Source: Thermus sp. CCB_US3_UF1
GTDB taxonomy: Bacteria; Deinococcota; Deinococci; Deinococcales; Thermaceae
NCBI RefSeq assembly: GCF_000236585.1
Contig: NC_017278.1
Coordinates: 1,550,001 to 1,614,000, forward strand
DNA: 64,000 bases
Direction: 5' to 3'
Made by a program: the position numbers and the translations under genes. The stretch's first letter is position 1. The number at the start of each line of letters is the position of its first letter. This document shows positions 24,317-32,631 of the stretch, piece after piece. The notes below the pieces were generated by a model, which was not told where the DNA came from, did not search any database, and was given only the letters and a program-made list of their open reading frames with translations.

Positions 24317-25145
24317 GGTGGTGCGTCCCCTGGATGGGTTCCTCTTCGGGGACTACCGGGGGGTGTTCTACGGCAAGAGCCTGGAGCTGGCGGAAATCTC
24401 CCCCTTTAGCCCGGGAGATGAGGCGGAGCGCATCGACTGGCCGGCCACCGCCCGCACGGGGGAGGTCCACGTGCGCCGCTACCGGGAGGAGCGGGAACTC
24501 ACCCTCTGGCTCCTCCTGGACGGAAGCCCCTCCATGCGCTTCGGCTCCAGGAGGCGGGAAAAGTACGGCCTGGCCCTGGAGCTGGCCCTCTCCGTGGCCT
24601 ACATCGCCCTGCGCCACGGGAACCGGGTGGGGGCCCTCCTTCCCTCCGGCCTCCTTCCCCCAAGGGGGGGTAAGGCCCAGGCCCTCCTCCTGGCCCGGGA
24701 GGCCTTAAGGCCCGGGCCCGCCCGGCCCCTGGGGGAAGCCTTGGACCTCCTGGGCCGGGTGGCCCGGAGGCGGAGCCTCCTCTTCCTCCTTTCCGACTTC
24801 TTGGACCCCTTTTACCCGCCCCTGGCCCGCCTGGCCGCCCGGCACGACACGGTGGCGGTCCTGGTAGAAGACCCCCTGGAGCGGGAACTCCCCGGGGGCG
24901 GGGTCCTGAGCTTCTACGACCCGGAAACCGGGGAGGAGGTGGAGGTGAACGCCCTGGACCCCCGGGTGCGGGAAGCCTACCGCCGGCGGGCCGAGGCCCA
25001 CCGGCAGGCCCGCATGGGGGAGATCCGCAAGGCAGGGGCGGACCTTCTCCTGGCCTCCACGGAGGTGGACCTGGTCCCCCTGCTCCTCGGCTTCGTGGAA
25101 AGGAGGCGGAGATGGCCTTCCAAAGCCCCACGGGCCTCCTCCTAG
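24267..25145 (+). CDS. DUF58 protein, MoxR partner
   Basis: 292 residues. GDYRGVFYGKSLELAE and DEAERIDWPATARTG are the DUF58 signature, and WLLLDGSPSMRFG resembles a degenerate metal-ion site of a von Willebrand A fold. No signal peptide. An ATG 9 bases further in (24276) is equally possible; neither has a Shine-Dalgarno and translation is probably coupled to moxR. Overlaps moxR at its start and the next gene by 34 bases at its end. Confidence 0.85.
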   Translation: MTPMETPEALLARLELKVVRPLDGFLFGDYRGVFYGKSLELAEISPFSPGDEAERIDWPATARTGEVHVRRYREERELTLWLLLDGSPSMRFGSRRREKYGLALELALSVAYIALRHGNRVGALLPSGLLPPRGGKAQALLLAREALRPGPARPLGEALDLLGRVARRRSLLFLLSDFLDPFYPPLARLAARHDTVAVLVEDPLERELPGGGVLSFYDPETGEEVEVNALDPRVREAYRRRAEAHRQARMGEIRKAGADLLLASTEVDLVPLLLGFVERRRRWPSKAPRASS

Positions 25146-26032
25146 GCCTCCTCCTCACCCTGGTTGGCCTCCTCCTCCTCTTCCTCCTGGAGCGGGGGGG
25201 AAGGAGGCGATTGGGCCGCCTCCTGGACCCGGCCTTCGCCCCCAGGCCCAGGCCCCTTCCCCTCCCCTACCTCCTCGCCCCCTTCCTCCTCCTCCTGGCC
25301 GCGGGCCGCCCCGAGGCCACCCTGCCCTGGCGGGAGAACCTCACCCAGGTGGTCCTGGTGGTGGACACCAGCCACTCCATGGCCGCGGACGACGAGCAGC
25401 CAAACCGCCTGGAGAAGGCCAAGGCCCTGGCGCAAAGGTTCCTCCAGGGCCTGGACCCTTCGGTGAAGGCGGGCCTGGTGAGCTTTGGCCCCCAGGCGGT
25501 CTTGGTCCTCTCCCCTTCCACCGACCGCGGCGCCCTCCTGGAGGCCCTAAAGGGCCTCAAGCCCGGGGGAAATAGCCCCTTGGGCCAGGGTCTCCTCCAG
25601 GCCAAGCGGGTCCTTAGGCCCGAGGGCCCCGAGCGGGACCTGCCCGAGGCCAGGCCCCCAGCCGCCCTCCTCCTCCTCTCCGACGGGGCGGCCAACGCGG
25701 GCCAAGACCCCTTGGAGGCGGCAGCGGAGCTGGCCCGGGTGGACCTCCCCATCTTCGTCCGCCCCCTGGGGGACCCTAGGGGAACGGTGAGCCGCATCGG
25801 GGAAGGGCTTTACTTCGTGCCCGCCGACCCTGGCCGCCTCCTGCGCCTGGCCCAGGCCACCGGGGGGCAGGTCCTCCAGGAGGACTTCCGAGCCCTCTAC
25901 CGGGCCCTCAAGCCCCACCACGTCTGGCGCAGCCGTCCCCAGGAGCTGGCCCAGGCCCTGGTGGCGGCGGCCTTCCTCCTCCTGGGCTTCGGGGCTTACC
26001 GGGAGCTGGCCCTGGAAGGGAGGTGGCCGTGA
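25112..26032 (+). CDS. Membrane von Willebrand A-domain protein, BatA-like, first copy
   Basis: 306 residues. Two N-terminal membrane spans (about 8-26 and 48-66), a vWA domain with the metal site VVDTSHSM at about 85-92 and LLSDGAANAG, and a C-terminal membrane span. Architecture of BatA/BatB proteins from MoxR clusters. GGAGG lies 7 bases before the ATG. The outside-facing vWA domain probably binds a peptide or protein partner; the task of these clusters in Thermus is not known to me. Confidence 0.85.
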   Translation: MAFQSPTGLLLGLLLTLVGLLLLFLLERGGRRRLGRLLDPAFAPRPRPLPLPYLLAPFLLLLAAGRPEATLPWRENLTQVVLVVDTSHSMAADDEQPNRLEKAKALAQRFLQGLDPSVKAGLVSFGPQAVLVLSPSTDRGALLEALKGLKPGGNSPLGQGLLQAKRVLRPEGPERDLPEARPPAALLLLSDGAANAGQDPLEAAAELARVDLPIFVRPLGDPRGTVSRIGEGLYFVPADPGRLLRLAQATGGQVLQEDFRALYRALKPHHVWRSRPQELAQALVAAAFLLLGFGAYRELALEGRWP

Positions 26033-26961
26033 GCCTCCTGGCCCCCGAAGCCCTAAGCCTTTTCCTCCTCCTGGCCTTTCTCCTCCTGGGCCTTTACCGC
26101 CGGCGGCCCAAGGCCCGCCTGCCCCACCCCCTGGCCCCCCTCCTTAAGGAGGCGGCCAAGGAGGCCCGTGGGCCCTTGGCCTGGGCTCCCACCCTGGCCT
26201 TCGCCCTAGGCCTAGGGCTCCTGGCCCTGGCGGCCTCGAGGCCCCTCCTGCCCTTACCCAGCCGGGCCAGCGCCCACGCCACCATCCTGGTCATCGACGT
26301 GAGCCGGAGCATGATGGCCACCGACCTGAAGCCCAACCGCCTCGAGGCGGCCAAGGAAGCCGCCCGGAGCTTCCTCAAGGAAGCGCCCCCGGCCCTGCGG
26401 GTGGGCCTGGTGGCCTTCAGCGGCCAGGCCCAGACCGTCCACCCCCCCACCCTGGACCGCAAGCGCCTTCTGGAAAGCCTCAACAGCCTGGAGTTTGGCC
26501 GCTCCACCGCCATCGGGGAGGGGATTCTGGAGGCTTTGAAGAACCTTAGGGAGGCTGGGGGCAAAGGGGATATCCTCCTTCTCACCGACGGGCGGAACCG
26601 CACCGGGGCCGACCCCCTGCAGGCGGCGGAGGAGGCCGCGGGCATGGGGGTGCGCATCTTCGCCGTGGGCGTGGGGGTGCCGGGCTGGACCCCGGGCCCC
26701 GAGGACCCGGTGACGGGGCTGGGGTTCTTCCCCGGAGCCTACGAGGTGGACGAGGAGCTCCTCTGGTCCTTGGCGGAGTTCACCGGGGGCAAGTACTTCC
26801 TGGTGGACTCGGAAGGGGAGCTGGCCGAACTGTACCGCAACCTGGCTCGGGAGGTGCGCCTGGGGATGGAGCCCGTGGAGGCCACGGGCCTCCTCGGGGT
26901 CCTGGGGGGGCTTCTGGCCCTCCTGGGGGTGGGGCTAAGGCGCTACCTCTCCCCCGCCTAG
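26029..26961 (+). CDS. Membrane von Willebrand A-domain protein, BatA-like, second copy
   Basis: 310 residues, same layout as its neighbour: membrane spans near residues 5-20 and 50-70, vWA metal site VIDVSRSMMATD, TDGRNRTGADP, and a final membrane helix at about 288-303. I use GTG 26029 because its TGA-sharing GTGA overlap with the preceding stop and GGGAGG 6 bases upstream fit better than GTG 26023. Last gene of the moxR operon; its stop overlaps the converging small gene by 4 bases. Confidence 0.85.
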   Translation: MSLLAPEALSLFLLLAFLLLGLYRRRPKARLPHPLAPLLKEAAKEARGPLAWAPTLAFALGLGLLALAASRPLLPLPSRASAHATILVIDVSRSMMATDLKPNRLEAAKEAARSFLKEAPPALRVGLVAFSGQAQTVHPPTLDRKRLLESLNSLEFGRSTAIGEGILEALKNLREAGGKGDILLLTDGRNRTGADPLQAAEEAAGMGVRIFAVGVGVPGWTPGPEDPVTGLGFFPGAYEVDEELLWSLAEFTGGKYFLVDSEGELAELYRNLAREVRLGMEPVEATGLLGVLGGLLALLGVGLRRYLSPA

Positions 26962-27212
26962 GAGCCGCCAAAGGGGTTGGGAACCGGCTCCACCGGGAAA
27001 AGCTCCCGCGGCTCCCCTCCGGGCATGGGGAGCATGCGGAAAAATTCCCCGTTGAGGAAGAGATAAACCTGGGGCTCGCAGGCCCCCTCCCCTTGGGGGA
27101 GCTGGACCGGCAGGGGTGGGAAGCCCCCCTCCCCACCCGGTTCCCGGGCCATCCAGGCCGCCCCGGCCCCCAGGAGCCCCCCTAGGGCCAGGCCCCATAG
27201 GAAGCCTTTCAT
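26958..27212 (-). CDS. Small exported or membrane-anchored protein, unknown
   Basis: 84 residues: one hydrophobic segment (MKGFLWGLALGGLLGAGAAW), then a proline-rich outside part with a single cysteine (GACEPQVYLFLNGEF). Not a family I recognise. Support for it being real: a TACCCT box ends 6 bases before the ATG, the start begins a plausible anchor, and it fits exactly between its neighbours. It diverges from the exported peroxiredoxin gene. Confidence 0.6.
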   Translation of the reverse strand: MKGFLWGLALGGLLGAGAAWMAREPGGEGGFPPLPVQLPQGEGACEPQVYLFLNGEFFRMLPMPGGEPRELFPVEPVPNPFGGS

Positions 27213-27218
27213 GGCCTT

Positions 27219-27224
27219 AGGGTA
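27219..27224 (-). promoter_or_regulatory. -10 box of the small exported protein gene
   Basis: TACCCT on the minus strand, 6 bases before ATG 27212, no Shine-Dalgarno: leaderless pattern. Confidence 0.45.
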
Positions 27225-27281
27225 GCAGGCCCGGCCCCTGGCCGTGGGAGGTGGGCTACCTTTGAGGCTAGGCCTTCCTCC

Positions 27282-27287
27282 TAGGCT
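27282..27287 (+). promoter_or_regulatory. -10 box of the exported peroxiredoxin gene
   Basis: TAGGCT, 6 bases before ATG 27294. An AGGCTAGG unit occurs twice, 18 bases apart, in this region. Leaderless pattern. Confidence 0.5.
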
Positions 27288-27293
27288 AGGGGT

Positions 27294-27779
27294 ATGCGCG
27301 CCCTAAGCCTCCTCCTCTTCCTGGGCTTCCTCAAGGCCCAGGCCCTGGCCCCGGGGGACAAGGCCCCCCTCCTGGAAGCCCGGGACAGCTACGGCCGCCC
27401 CGTGGACTTTAGGGGCAGCTACGTGGTCCTCTGGTTCTACCCCAAGGCCAAAAGCCCCGGCTGCACCGCCCAGGCCAAGCGCTACTCCGAGCTCCACGGG
27501 GAGTTCCAGCGCCTGGGGGTGCGGGTCTACGGGGTGAGCCACGACCCCGCCGCCGAGCAGTGCAACTTCGTTGAGCGCCTGGCCCTCAAGGGGGGGATGA
27601 TCCCCGATCCCGAGGGCCGGCTGGCCCGGGCCTACGGGGTGCGGAACCTTTTCGGCTTTTACAGCCGGGATACCATCCTCCTCAACCCCGAGGGGCGCAT
27701 CGAGCGGATCTGGCGGGGGGTGAATCCCTTCAAGGACGCGGACACCGTCCTGGCCTACCTCAAGGAACGCCTGCGCTAA
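27294..27779 (+). CDS. Exported BCP-type peroxiredoxin
   Basis: 161 residues. Signal peptide MRALSLLLFLGFLKAQA, then a thioredoxin-fold peroxidase with the peroxidatic Cys57 in KSPGCTAQA and a further Cys84 in EQCNFVE. It should reduce peroxides or hydroperoxides in the periplasm, using thiol donors such as the TlpA-like protein at the left end. A second, cytoplasmic BCP lies at 35314-35778. Most BCP proteins are cytoplasmic, so the signal peptide is the notable point. Confidence 0.85.
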   Translation: MRALSLLLFLGFLKAQALAPGDKAPLLEARDSYGRPVDFRGSYVVLWFYPKAKSPGCTAQAKRYSELHGEFQRLGVRVYGVSHDPAAEQCNFVERLALKGGMIPDPEGRLARAYGVRNLFGFYSRDTILLNPEGRIERIWRGVNPFKDADTVLAYLKERLR

Positions 27780-27802
27780 AAGAGCCTCTCACCCAAGGGG
27801 CG

Positions 27803-27808
27803 TAAGAT
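27803..27808 (+). promoter_or_regulatory. -10 box of ftsX
   Basis: TAAGAT ends 7 bases before GTG 27816; leaderless pattern. Confidence 0.55.
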
Positions 27809-27815
27809 ATAGGGC

Positions 27816-28670
27816 GTGTACGCCATCCGCGAGGGCTTGCGGCAGATCCTCCGCCACCCCACCAGCAGCCTGGCCACCTTCTTTACCGCCCTGGTCTCCT
27901 TCGCCCTCCTTTACTTCCTTGGCCTCCTCCTCTGGAACCTGGAACGGGTGGTGCAAAACCTGGAACGGGAGCTGGAGGTGGCAGCCTTTTTGCAAAAAGG
28001 GGCCAACGTGGAGGCCCTCCTGGGGGCGATCCAGGGCTGGCCCGAGGTGGGGGAGGTACGCCTCATCCGCCGGGAGGAGGCCTTGGCCCAGCTGATCCTG
28101 GACTACCCCTACCTGGCCGAGGCCAAGGACCTGGTGGAAAACCCCCTGCCCGACACCCTGCGCCTCAGGCTCAAAGAGCCCGAGGCGGTGCGGAGCGTGG
28201 CCGAGCGGCTCAAGGGGCTTTCCGGGGTGGAGGGGGTGGAGTACGGGGGGGAGCTCACGGAGCGCCTGGTGCGGGTCCTCTCGGGAAGCCGGCTGGCCAT
28301 GATCCTTCTGGTGGGCCTCCTCCTCCTCAACACCTTCTTCAGCGTCATGGGCTCCATCCGCCTCTCCGTGGAAAGCCGCAAGGAAGCCCTGGCCATCATG
28401 CTCCTGGTGGGGGCCACCCGGCGCTTCATCCAAGGCCCCTTCATGGCCGAGGGCCTCATCCTCACCCTGGGGGCGGGGGGGGTGGCCGTGGCCTTCGGCG
28501 GCCTCGTTTACCGGGCCCTGGCCCAGGCGGTCCAGGGCCTTCTGCCCTTTTTGCCGGTGCTGGGCCCCGAAGACCTCCTAAGGACCGGGGGATTGGTCCT
28601 GGCCCTGGCGGGCCTCCTGGGGGCTGGGGGGGCTTTCGTGGCCAGCCGGGCCTACCTGAAGGAGGTGTAG
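27816..28670 (+). CDS. ftsX: Cell-division ABC transporter permease FtsX
   Basis: 284 residues. One membrane span near 20-42, an outside domain (about 45-165, with AAFLQKGANVEALLGAIQGW), then three spans with the FtsX/MacB core (GSIRLSVESRKEALAIMLLVGAT). FtsX with FtsE passes a mechanical signal across the membrane to EnvC/PcsB-type wall-hydrolase activators, and an EnvC-like gene follows 1 base later. Oddly ftsE is not upstream but lies on the opposite strand at 30470-31198. Confidence 0.93.
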   Translation: MYAIREGLRQILRHPTSSLATFFTALVSFALLYFLGLLLWNLERVVQNLERELEVAAFLQKGANVEALLGAIQGWPEVGEVRLIRREEALAQLILDYPYLAEAKDLVENPLPDTLRLRLKEPEAVRSVAERLKGLSGVEGVEYGGELTERLVRVLSGSRLAMILLVGLLLLNTFFSVMGSIRLSVESRKEALAIMLLVGATRRFIQGPFMAEGLILTLGAGGVAVAFGGLVYRALAQAVQGLLPFLPVLGPEDLLRTGGLVLALAGLLGAGGAFVASRAYLKEV

Positions 28671-28671
28671 G

Positions 28672-29916
28672 GTGCGGCCTTGGCTTTGGGGGCTCCTCCT
28701 CCTTTTCCTCCTGGGGCACGCCCAGGACCTGGGGGCCCAGGAACGAAAGGTGCGCTCCCTGGAGGAGCAGGTGGCCCAGGCCAGGCGCCTGGAAACCCAA
28801 AGCCAGGCGCGGATCCAGGCCCTGGACCGGGAGCTGGCCCGCCTCTCCCAAAGGGTGCAGGGGCTTTTGGCGGAGAAGGGCCGCCTCGAGGCCACCCTGG
28901 CCCGCCTGGAAAAGGAGCGCGCCGCCCTGCGTCAGGAGATCGCCCGCCTCCAAGGGGAGGTGCGCCGGACGGAGGGGCGGATCGCCAAGCTGGAGAAGGA
29001 CCTGGAGGACCTGAAAGAGCGGCTGCGGGCCCTGCTGCAAAGCCTCCACCGGGAACAAGCCGGGCGCTACCTGCCCCTTCTTCGGGCCCAGTCCTTCACC
29101 GACCTGGCGGTGCGGGCCCGCTGGGTGGGGTACATCTCGGCCCAGGACGCGGCCCTGGTGCGCACCCTACAGGGCACCCTCAAGGCCCTCAAGGAGGAGC
29201 GGGAAAGGCTTTCCCTCCTCCTTGCCGACCTTTCCGCCAAGGAGCGCACCCTGGCGGAAACCCAGGCCTCCTTGGAGCGGGAGCGGCGGAGCCTCGAGGC
29301 CACCCTAAGCGCCCTGCGGCAGGAAGGGGAGGGCAAGCGGGCCCTTCTGCGGGAAGCTTTGGCGGAGCGGCAACGCCTCCAGGCCGAACTGGGCCGGCTG
29401 CAGGCCCAAATCCTCCAGGAACGGCAAAGGCTTCGGGAACTTAGGCGCCAGGAGGAAGAACGCCGGCGGCAGGAAGCGGCCCGCCGCCAGGCAGCCGCCC
29501 GCCCCACCCAGGTGGTGGTCCCGCCCCCGCCCCTCCCCGCCGCGGTGGGCCGGCTGGCCTTCCCCGTGCCCGGGGGACGGGTCCTGGTCCCTTACGGCCA
29601 GGAGGGCCCTTTCCAGGTGATCCAGGGCCCAGCCCCGGGAAGCCCGGTGCAGGCCGCCGCCGAAGGCTACGTGGCCGGCGTCCTCTACCTGCCCAACCTG
29701 GGCTACACGGTGATGCTGGTGCACACGGAAACCCTCTCCACCGTCTACACTAACCTGCAAGAACCCCTGGTGCGGGAGGGGGAAAAGGTGGCCCGGGGCC
29801 AGCTCTTGGGCTACACAGGGGGTGGCCTCCTCATCCGCCCCGAGGAGCTGGAGTTCCGGGTAGCGGTGCGGGTGGGGGAGGCCACCCGCTTCGTGGACCC
29901 CGAGGCCTACTACTAG
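28672..29916 (+). CDS. EnvC-like amidase activator: coiled coil plus degenerate LytM domain
   Basis: 414 residues. Signal peptide (about 1-17), a long charged coiled coil in two blocks (about 25-125 and 160-275), a proline-rich linker, and a C-terminal LytM/M23 domain (about 290-414). The M23 fold is recognisable (AAAEGYVAGVLYLPNLGYTV) but the zinc ligands look lost: the first His/Asp are absent and the last HxH is LEFRV. Degenerate LytM proteins of this kind activate amidases under FtsEX control. GTG start with GGAGGTG upstream; directly behind ftsX. Confidence 0.88.
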   Translation: MRPWLWGLLLLFLLGHAQDLGAQERKVRSLEEQVAQARRLETQSQARIQALDRELARLSQRVQGLLAEKGRLEATLARLEKERAALRQEIARLQGEVRRTEGRIAKLEKDLEDLKERLRALLQSLHREQAGRYLPLLRAQSFTDLAVRARWVGYISAQDAALVRTLQGTLKALKEERERLSLLLADLSAKERTLAETQASLERERRSLEATLSALRQEGEGKRALLREALAERQRLQAELGRLQAQILQERQRLRELRRQEEERRRQEAARRQAAARPTQVVVPPPPLPAAVGRLAFPVPGGRVLVPYGQEGPFQVIQGPAPGSPVQAAAEGYVAGVLYLPNLGYTVMLVHTETLSTVYTNLQEPLVREGEKVARGQLLGYTGGGLLIRPEELEFRVAVRVGEATRFVDPEAYY

Positions 29917-30473
29917 GCCGGCTCAATCAGGCCGTAGTTCCCGTCCTTGCGGCGGTAGATGACGTTGATCTGATCGGTTTCCGCGTTGCGGAAGACGAAG
30001 AAATCGTGGCCCAAGGCCTCCATCTGGAAGGCGGCCTCCTCGGGGTCCATGGGCTTCATCTCAAAGCGCTTGACCCGCACGATCCGGGGGCCTTCCTCCT
30101 CCTCGGGCTTGCGCAGGGCCTCCAGGTCCCGCACCTCGGGGGGCGGGGGACCCTGGTAGGAGTGGCGCTTGCCGATGAAGCGGCGCTCCCGGTAGCGCTT
30201 GAGCTGGGTTTCCAGCCGGTCCACCATGCGGTCGATGGCCGCGTAGAGGTCGGGGTCCTCCTCCTCCACCCGGACCAGCCCCCCGGGGAGGTCCACCTGC
30301 ACTTCCGCCTTGGCCTTGCGCTCCACGTGGGCGCTACCCGCCAGGGAGAGGACCACCTTGGCCATGAGCTCCCCGTTCTGGTAGCGGTCCAGGCGGGAGA
30401 GCTTCCTCTCCACGTAGTCCCGGATGGCGTCGGTGATCTCCAGATTGCGGCCGATGAGCTTGTAGACGTTCAT
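29913..30473 (-). CDS. hpf: Long-form ribosome hibernation promoting factor
   Basis: 186 residues. The N-terminal domain (1-100; RNLEITDAIRDYVERKLSRL) binds the 30S decoding centre. After a linker, the C-terminal domain (about 125-186; RVKRFEMKPMDPEEA, FFVFRNAETDQINVIYRRKDG) makes 100S ribosome dimers. Start overlaps the ftsE stop in ATGA, so the two are co-transcribed, an uncommon pairing. The stop overlaps the EnvC-like stop by 4 bases. Confidence 0.95.
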   Translation of the reverse strand: MNVYKLIGRNLEITDAIRDYVERKLSRLDRYQNGELMAKVVLSLAGSAHVERKAKAEVQVDLPGGLVRVEEEDPDLYAAIDRMVDRLETQLKRYRERRFIGKRHSYQGPPPPEVRDLEALRKPEEEEGPRIVRVKRFEMKPMDPEEAAFQMEALGHDFFVFRNAETDQINVIYRRKDGNYGLIEPA

Positions 30474-31198
30474 GCGCCCTCCTTTCCGCCCCGGTCAGGG
30501 CTTTCCCTTACCCTTATGCTACCACCCTCCCCGGGACGCTCGTCCCGCACCACCTGCCCCGCCTTCAGGACCACCACCCGGGCGGGGTAAGCCTCCAGGA
30601 GCTCGCGGCTATGGGTGGCCACCACCACCGTGGCCCCCCGCTGGTGGGCCCCCTTGAGGATCTCCAGGACCTGCAGGGCGTTTTCCGGGTCCAGGTTGCC
30701 CGTGGGCTCGTCGGCTAGGATCACGGGGGGGTCCAGGAGGAGGGCCCGGGCCAGGGCCACCCGCTGGGCCTCCCCCACGGAAAGCTCCTCGGGGAAGGCC
30801 CGCTTCTTGTGGAAGAGGCCCACCCGGCGCAGGGCCAGGGTGATGCGCTCGGACCACTCCCTCCGCGGCACCCCCTGCACCTCCAGGACAAAGGCCAGGT
30901 TCTCCTCCACGGTCAGGTCGGGGAGGAGACGGTGGTCCTGGAAGACCATGCCGATCCGGCGGCGGTGCAGGGCCACCTGGTCCCCCCGCAGGTCCTTGAG
31001 GTTTTTCCCCGCCACGTACACCGCCCCTTGGGTGGGGAGGAGGCGGCGGAGGATGAGGGAGAGGAGGGTGGACTTCCCCGCCCCCGAGTGGCCCACCACG
31101 TAGACGAACTCCCCCTTCTTGACCTCGAGGCTCACGTTATAGAGGGCTTTGGTACCGGTGCGGGGGTACTCCAGGCCCACCCGGTGGAAGGCGATCAT
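30470..31198 (-). CDS. ftsE: Cell-division ABC ATPase FtsE
   Basis: 242 residues. Walker A GHSGAGKST, Q-loop MVFQDHRLL, Walker B VILADEPTGNLD and a switch histidine in VATHS. The signature is LSVGEAQR instead of LSGGEQQR. The C-terminus is about 20 residues longer than in E. coli and highly charged. FtsX lies in the converging operon. A TATAGT box ends 6 bases before the ATG. Confidence 0.93.
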   Translation of the reverse strand: MIAFHRVGLEYPRTGTKALYNVSLEVKKGEFVYVVGHSGAGKSTLLSLILRRLLPTQGAVYVAGKNLKDLRGDQVALHRRRIGMVFQDHRLLPDLTVEENLAFVLEVQGVPRREWSERITLALRRVGLFHKKRAFPEELSVGEAQRVALARALLLDPPVILADEPTGNLDPENALQVLEILKGAHQRGATVVVATHSRELLEAYPARVVVLKAGQVVRDERPGEGGSIRVRESPDRGGKEGA

Positions 31199-31204
31199 GC
31201 CCCC

Positions 31205-31210
31205 ACTATA
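31205..31210 (-). promoter_or_regulatory. -10 box of ftsE-hpf
   Basis: TATAGT on the minus strand, 6 bases before ATG 31198; leaderless pattern with a near-consensus box. Confidence 0.6.
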
Positions 31211-31266
31211 GGGGGCCCAGGGGCCAGGTGGGCCAGGGATTACGGTTTCTTCTCATGGAGAAGCGC

Positions 31267-31272
31267 TATAGT
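31267..31272 (+). promoter_or_regulatory. -10 box of the C-terminal processing protease gene
   Basis: TATAGT; transcription would start near 31279, leaving about 15 bases with GAGGGAG before ATG 31294. Confidence 0.5.
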
Positions 31273-31293
31273 GGACTTCAGGTGAGGGAGAAG

Positions 31294-32619
31294 ATGAAAA
31301 AAGGCGCGTGGTTCCTCGCGGGAATCGGGGTCTTCTTGGCCCTGGTCTACGCCCAGCTGCCCCGGCCCCAGGCGGAAGGCCTCCTGCAAAACCCCAACGG
31401 CCAGGCCCTCCTGGAGGTCTACCAAAGGATCCAACAGGACTACCTGGAGTCCCTGCCCCGGGACAGGCTCAACGCCCTCCTGGAAGGGGCCATCGGGGGC
31501 ATGATCTCCGCCCTCAAGGACCCCTTTACCAGCTACTCCCCGCCCCAGCGGGCCAGCCTGCGCCAGGAGGACCTTCGGGGGGAGTTCTTCGGCATCGGGG
31601 CCACCCTAAGCCCCGCCAACCCCGACGGCACCGGGGCCAAGATCGAGGGGGTGATGAAGGGCCTGCCCGCCCAGCGGGCGGGGATGCGGGCGGGGGACGT
31701 GATCCTGGAGGTGGACGGCCAGGACGTGACCGCCCTCCCCCTGCAGGAGGTGGTGGCCCGGATCCGGGGCCGCGAGGGGACCAAGGTCACCATCAAGGTG
31801 CGCCGGGAGGGCACCCCTGCCCCCTTGGTCTTCGAGCTGGTGCGGGAGAAGGTGGAGATCATCTCGGTTTCCACCGGCAGGATCGGGGATGTGGGCTACA
31901 TCGCCCTGGAAACCTTCGCCAACTTCAAAGTGGAGGACCAGCTCAAGAAGGCCATCGAGGACCTCAAGGCCCAGGGGATGAAGAAGCTCATCTTTGACCT
32001 GCGCGACAACGGGGGCGGCCTCCTGGACCAGGGGTGCGCCGTGGCCAGCGCCTTCCTGAAGGAAGGCCCCATCGTCTACACCCGCACCAAGAACCTCACC
32101 CGGGTCTGGTGTGAGGCCTCGGGCAGGCCCCTGTGGGACGGTCCCATGGTGGTCCTGGTCAACGGCAACTCCGCCTCCGCCAGCGAGATCGTGGCCGGGG
32201 CCCTGCAGGACTACGGCCGGGCCCGGGTGATCGGGGAGAAGACCTTCGGCAAGGGGGTGGGCCAGACCCCCTACACCCTGGCCAACGGCGGGGAGCTCAC
32301 CCTGGTCACCTTTGAGTGGCTCACCCCTAAGCGCCGCGCCCTCAACAAGGAGGGCCTGAAGCCCGACCTGGAGGTGAAGGACACCCGCTTCCCCACCCCC
32401 TTCTCCGTCCAGGGGGCCGGGGCCCCGCCGGGAGCCGAGGTGACCCTGACCCTGAACGGCAAGACGGTGAAGGTGAAGGCGGACCAGGAGGGCAAGTTCA
32501 GCTACGCCGAGCCCCAGCGCCAGCGCCCCCTGCCCGAGGAGCGGGGCCAGGCGGTCTTGGACCTGGAAAATGACGCCATCCTGAAGCGGGCCCTGGAGGT
32601 GCTGAACGCCACCCGCTAG
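31294..32619 (+). CDS. C-terminal processing peptidase (S41, CtpA-like)
   Basis: 441 residues. Signal anchor MKKGAWFLAGIGVFLALVYA, a PDZ domain (about 90-170; GLPAQRAGMRAGDVILEVDG) and an S41 protease core with the nucleophile in GNSASASEIVAGAL and the general-base lysine in EKTFGKGVGQ. A C-terminal domain of about 90 residues follows. It should trim or degrade envelope proteins from their C-termini. Start chosen for GAGGGAG upstream and the anchor. Ends before a strong hairpin facing metG. Confidence 0.92.
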   Translation: MKKGAWFLAGIGVFLALVYAQLPRPQAEGLLQNPNGQALLEVYQRIQQDYLESLPRDRLNALLEGAIGGMISALKDPFTSYSPPQRASLRQEDLRGEFFGIGATLSPANPDGTGAKIEGVMKGLPAQRAGMRAGDVILEVDGQDVTALPLQEVVARIRGREGTKVTIKVRREGTPAPLVFELVREKVEIISVSTGRIGDVGYIALETFANFKVEDQLKKAIEDLKAQGMKKLIFDLRDNGGGLLDQGCAVASAFLKEGPIVYTRTKNLTRVWCEASGRPLWDGPMVVLVNGNSASASEIVAGALQDYGRARVIGEKTFGKGVGQTPYTLANGGELTLVTFEWLTPKRRALNKEGLKPDLEVKDTRFPTPFSVQGAGAPPGAEVTLTLNGKTVKVKADQEGKFSYAEPQRQRPLPEERGQAVLDLENDAILKRALEVLNATR

Positions 32620-32631
32620 GGGGTAAGGAAG

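Noticed and set aside
25142-25310. CTCCTC-type triplet runs that look like microsatellites here and elsewhere
   Set aside because: They code leucine-rich membrane helices with the organism's preferred CTC codon; they are a coding effect, not repeats with their own function.
24267-26961. MoxR-DUF58-vWA cluster as a novel defence or secretion system
   Set aside because: This gene set is a common and known MoxR/Bat arrangement; nothing in the sequence points to a new function beyond it.
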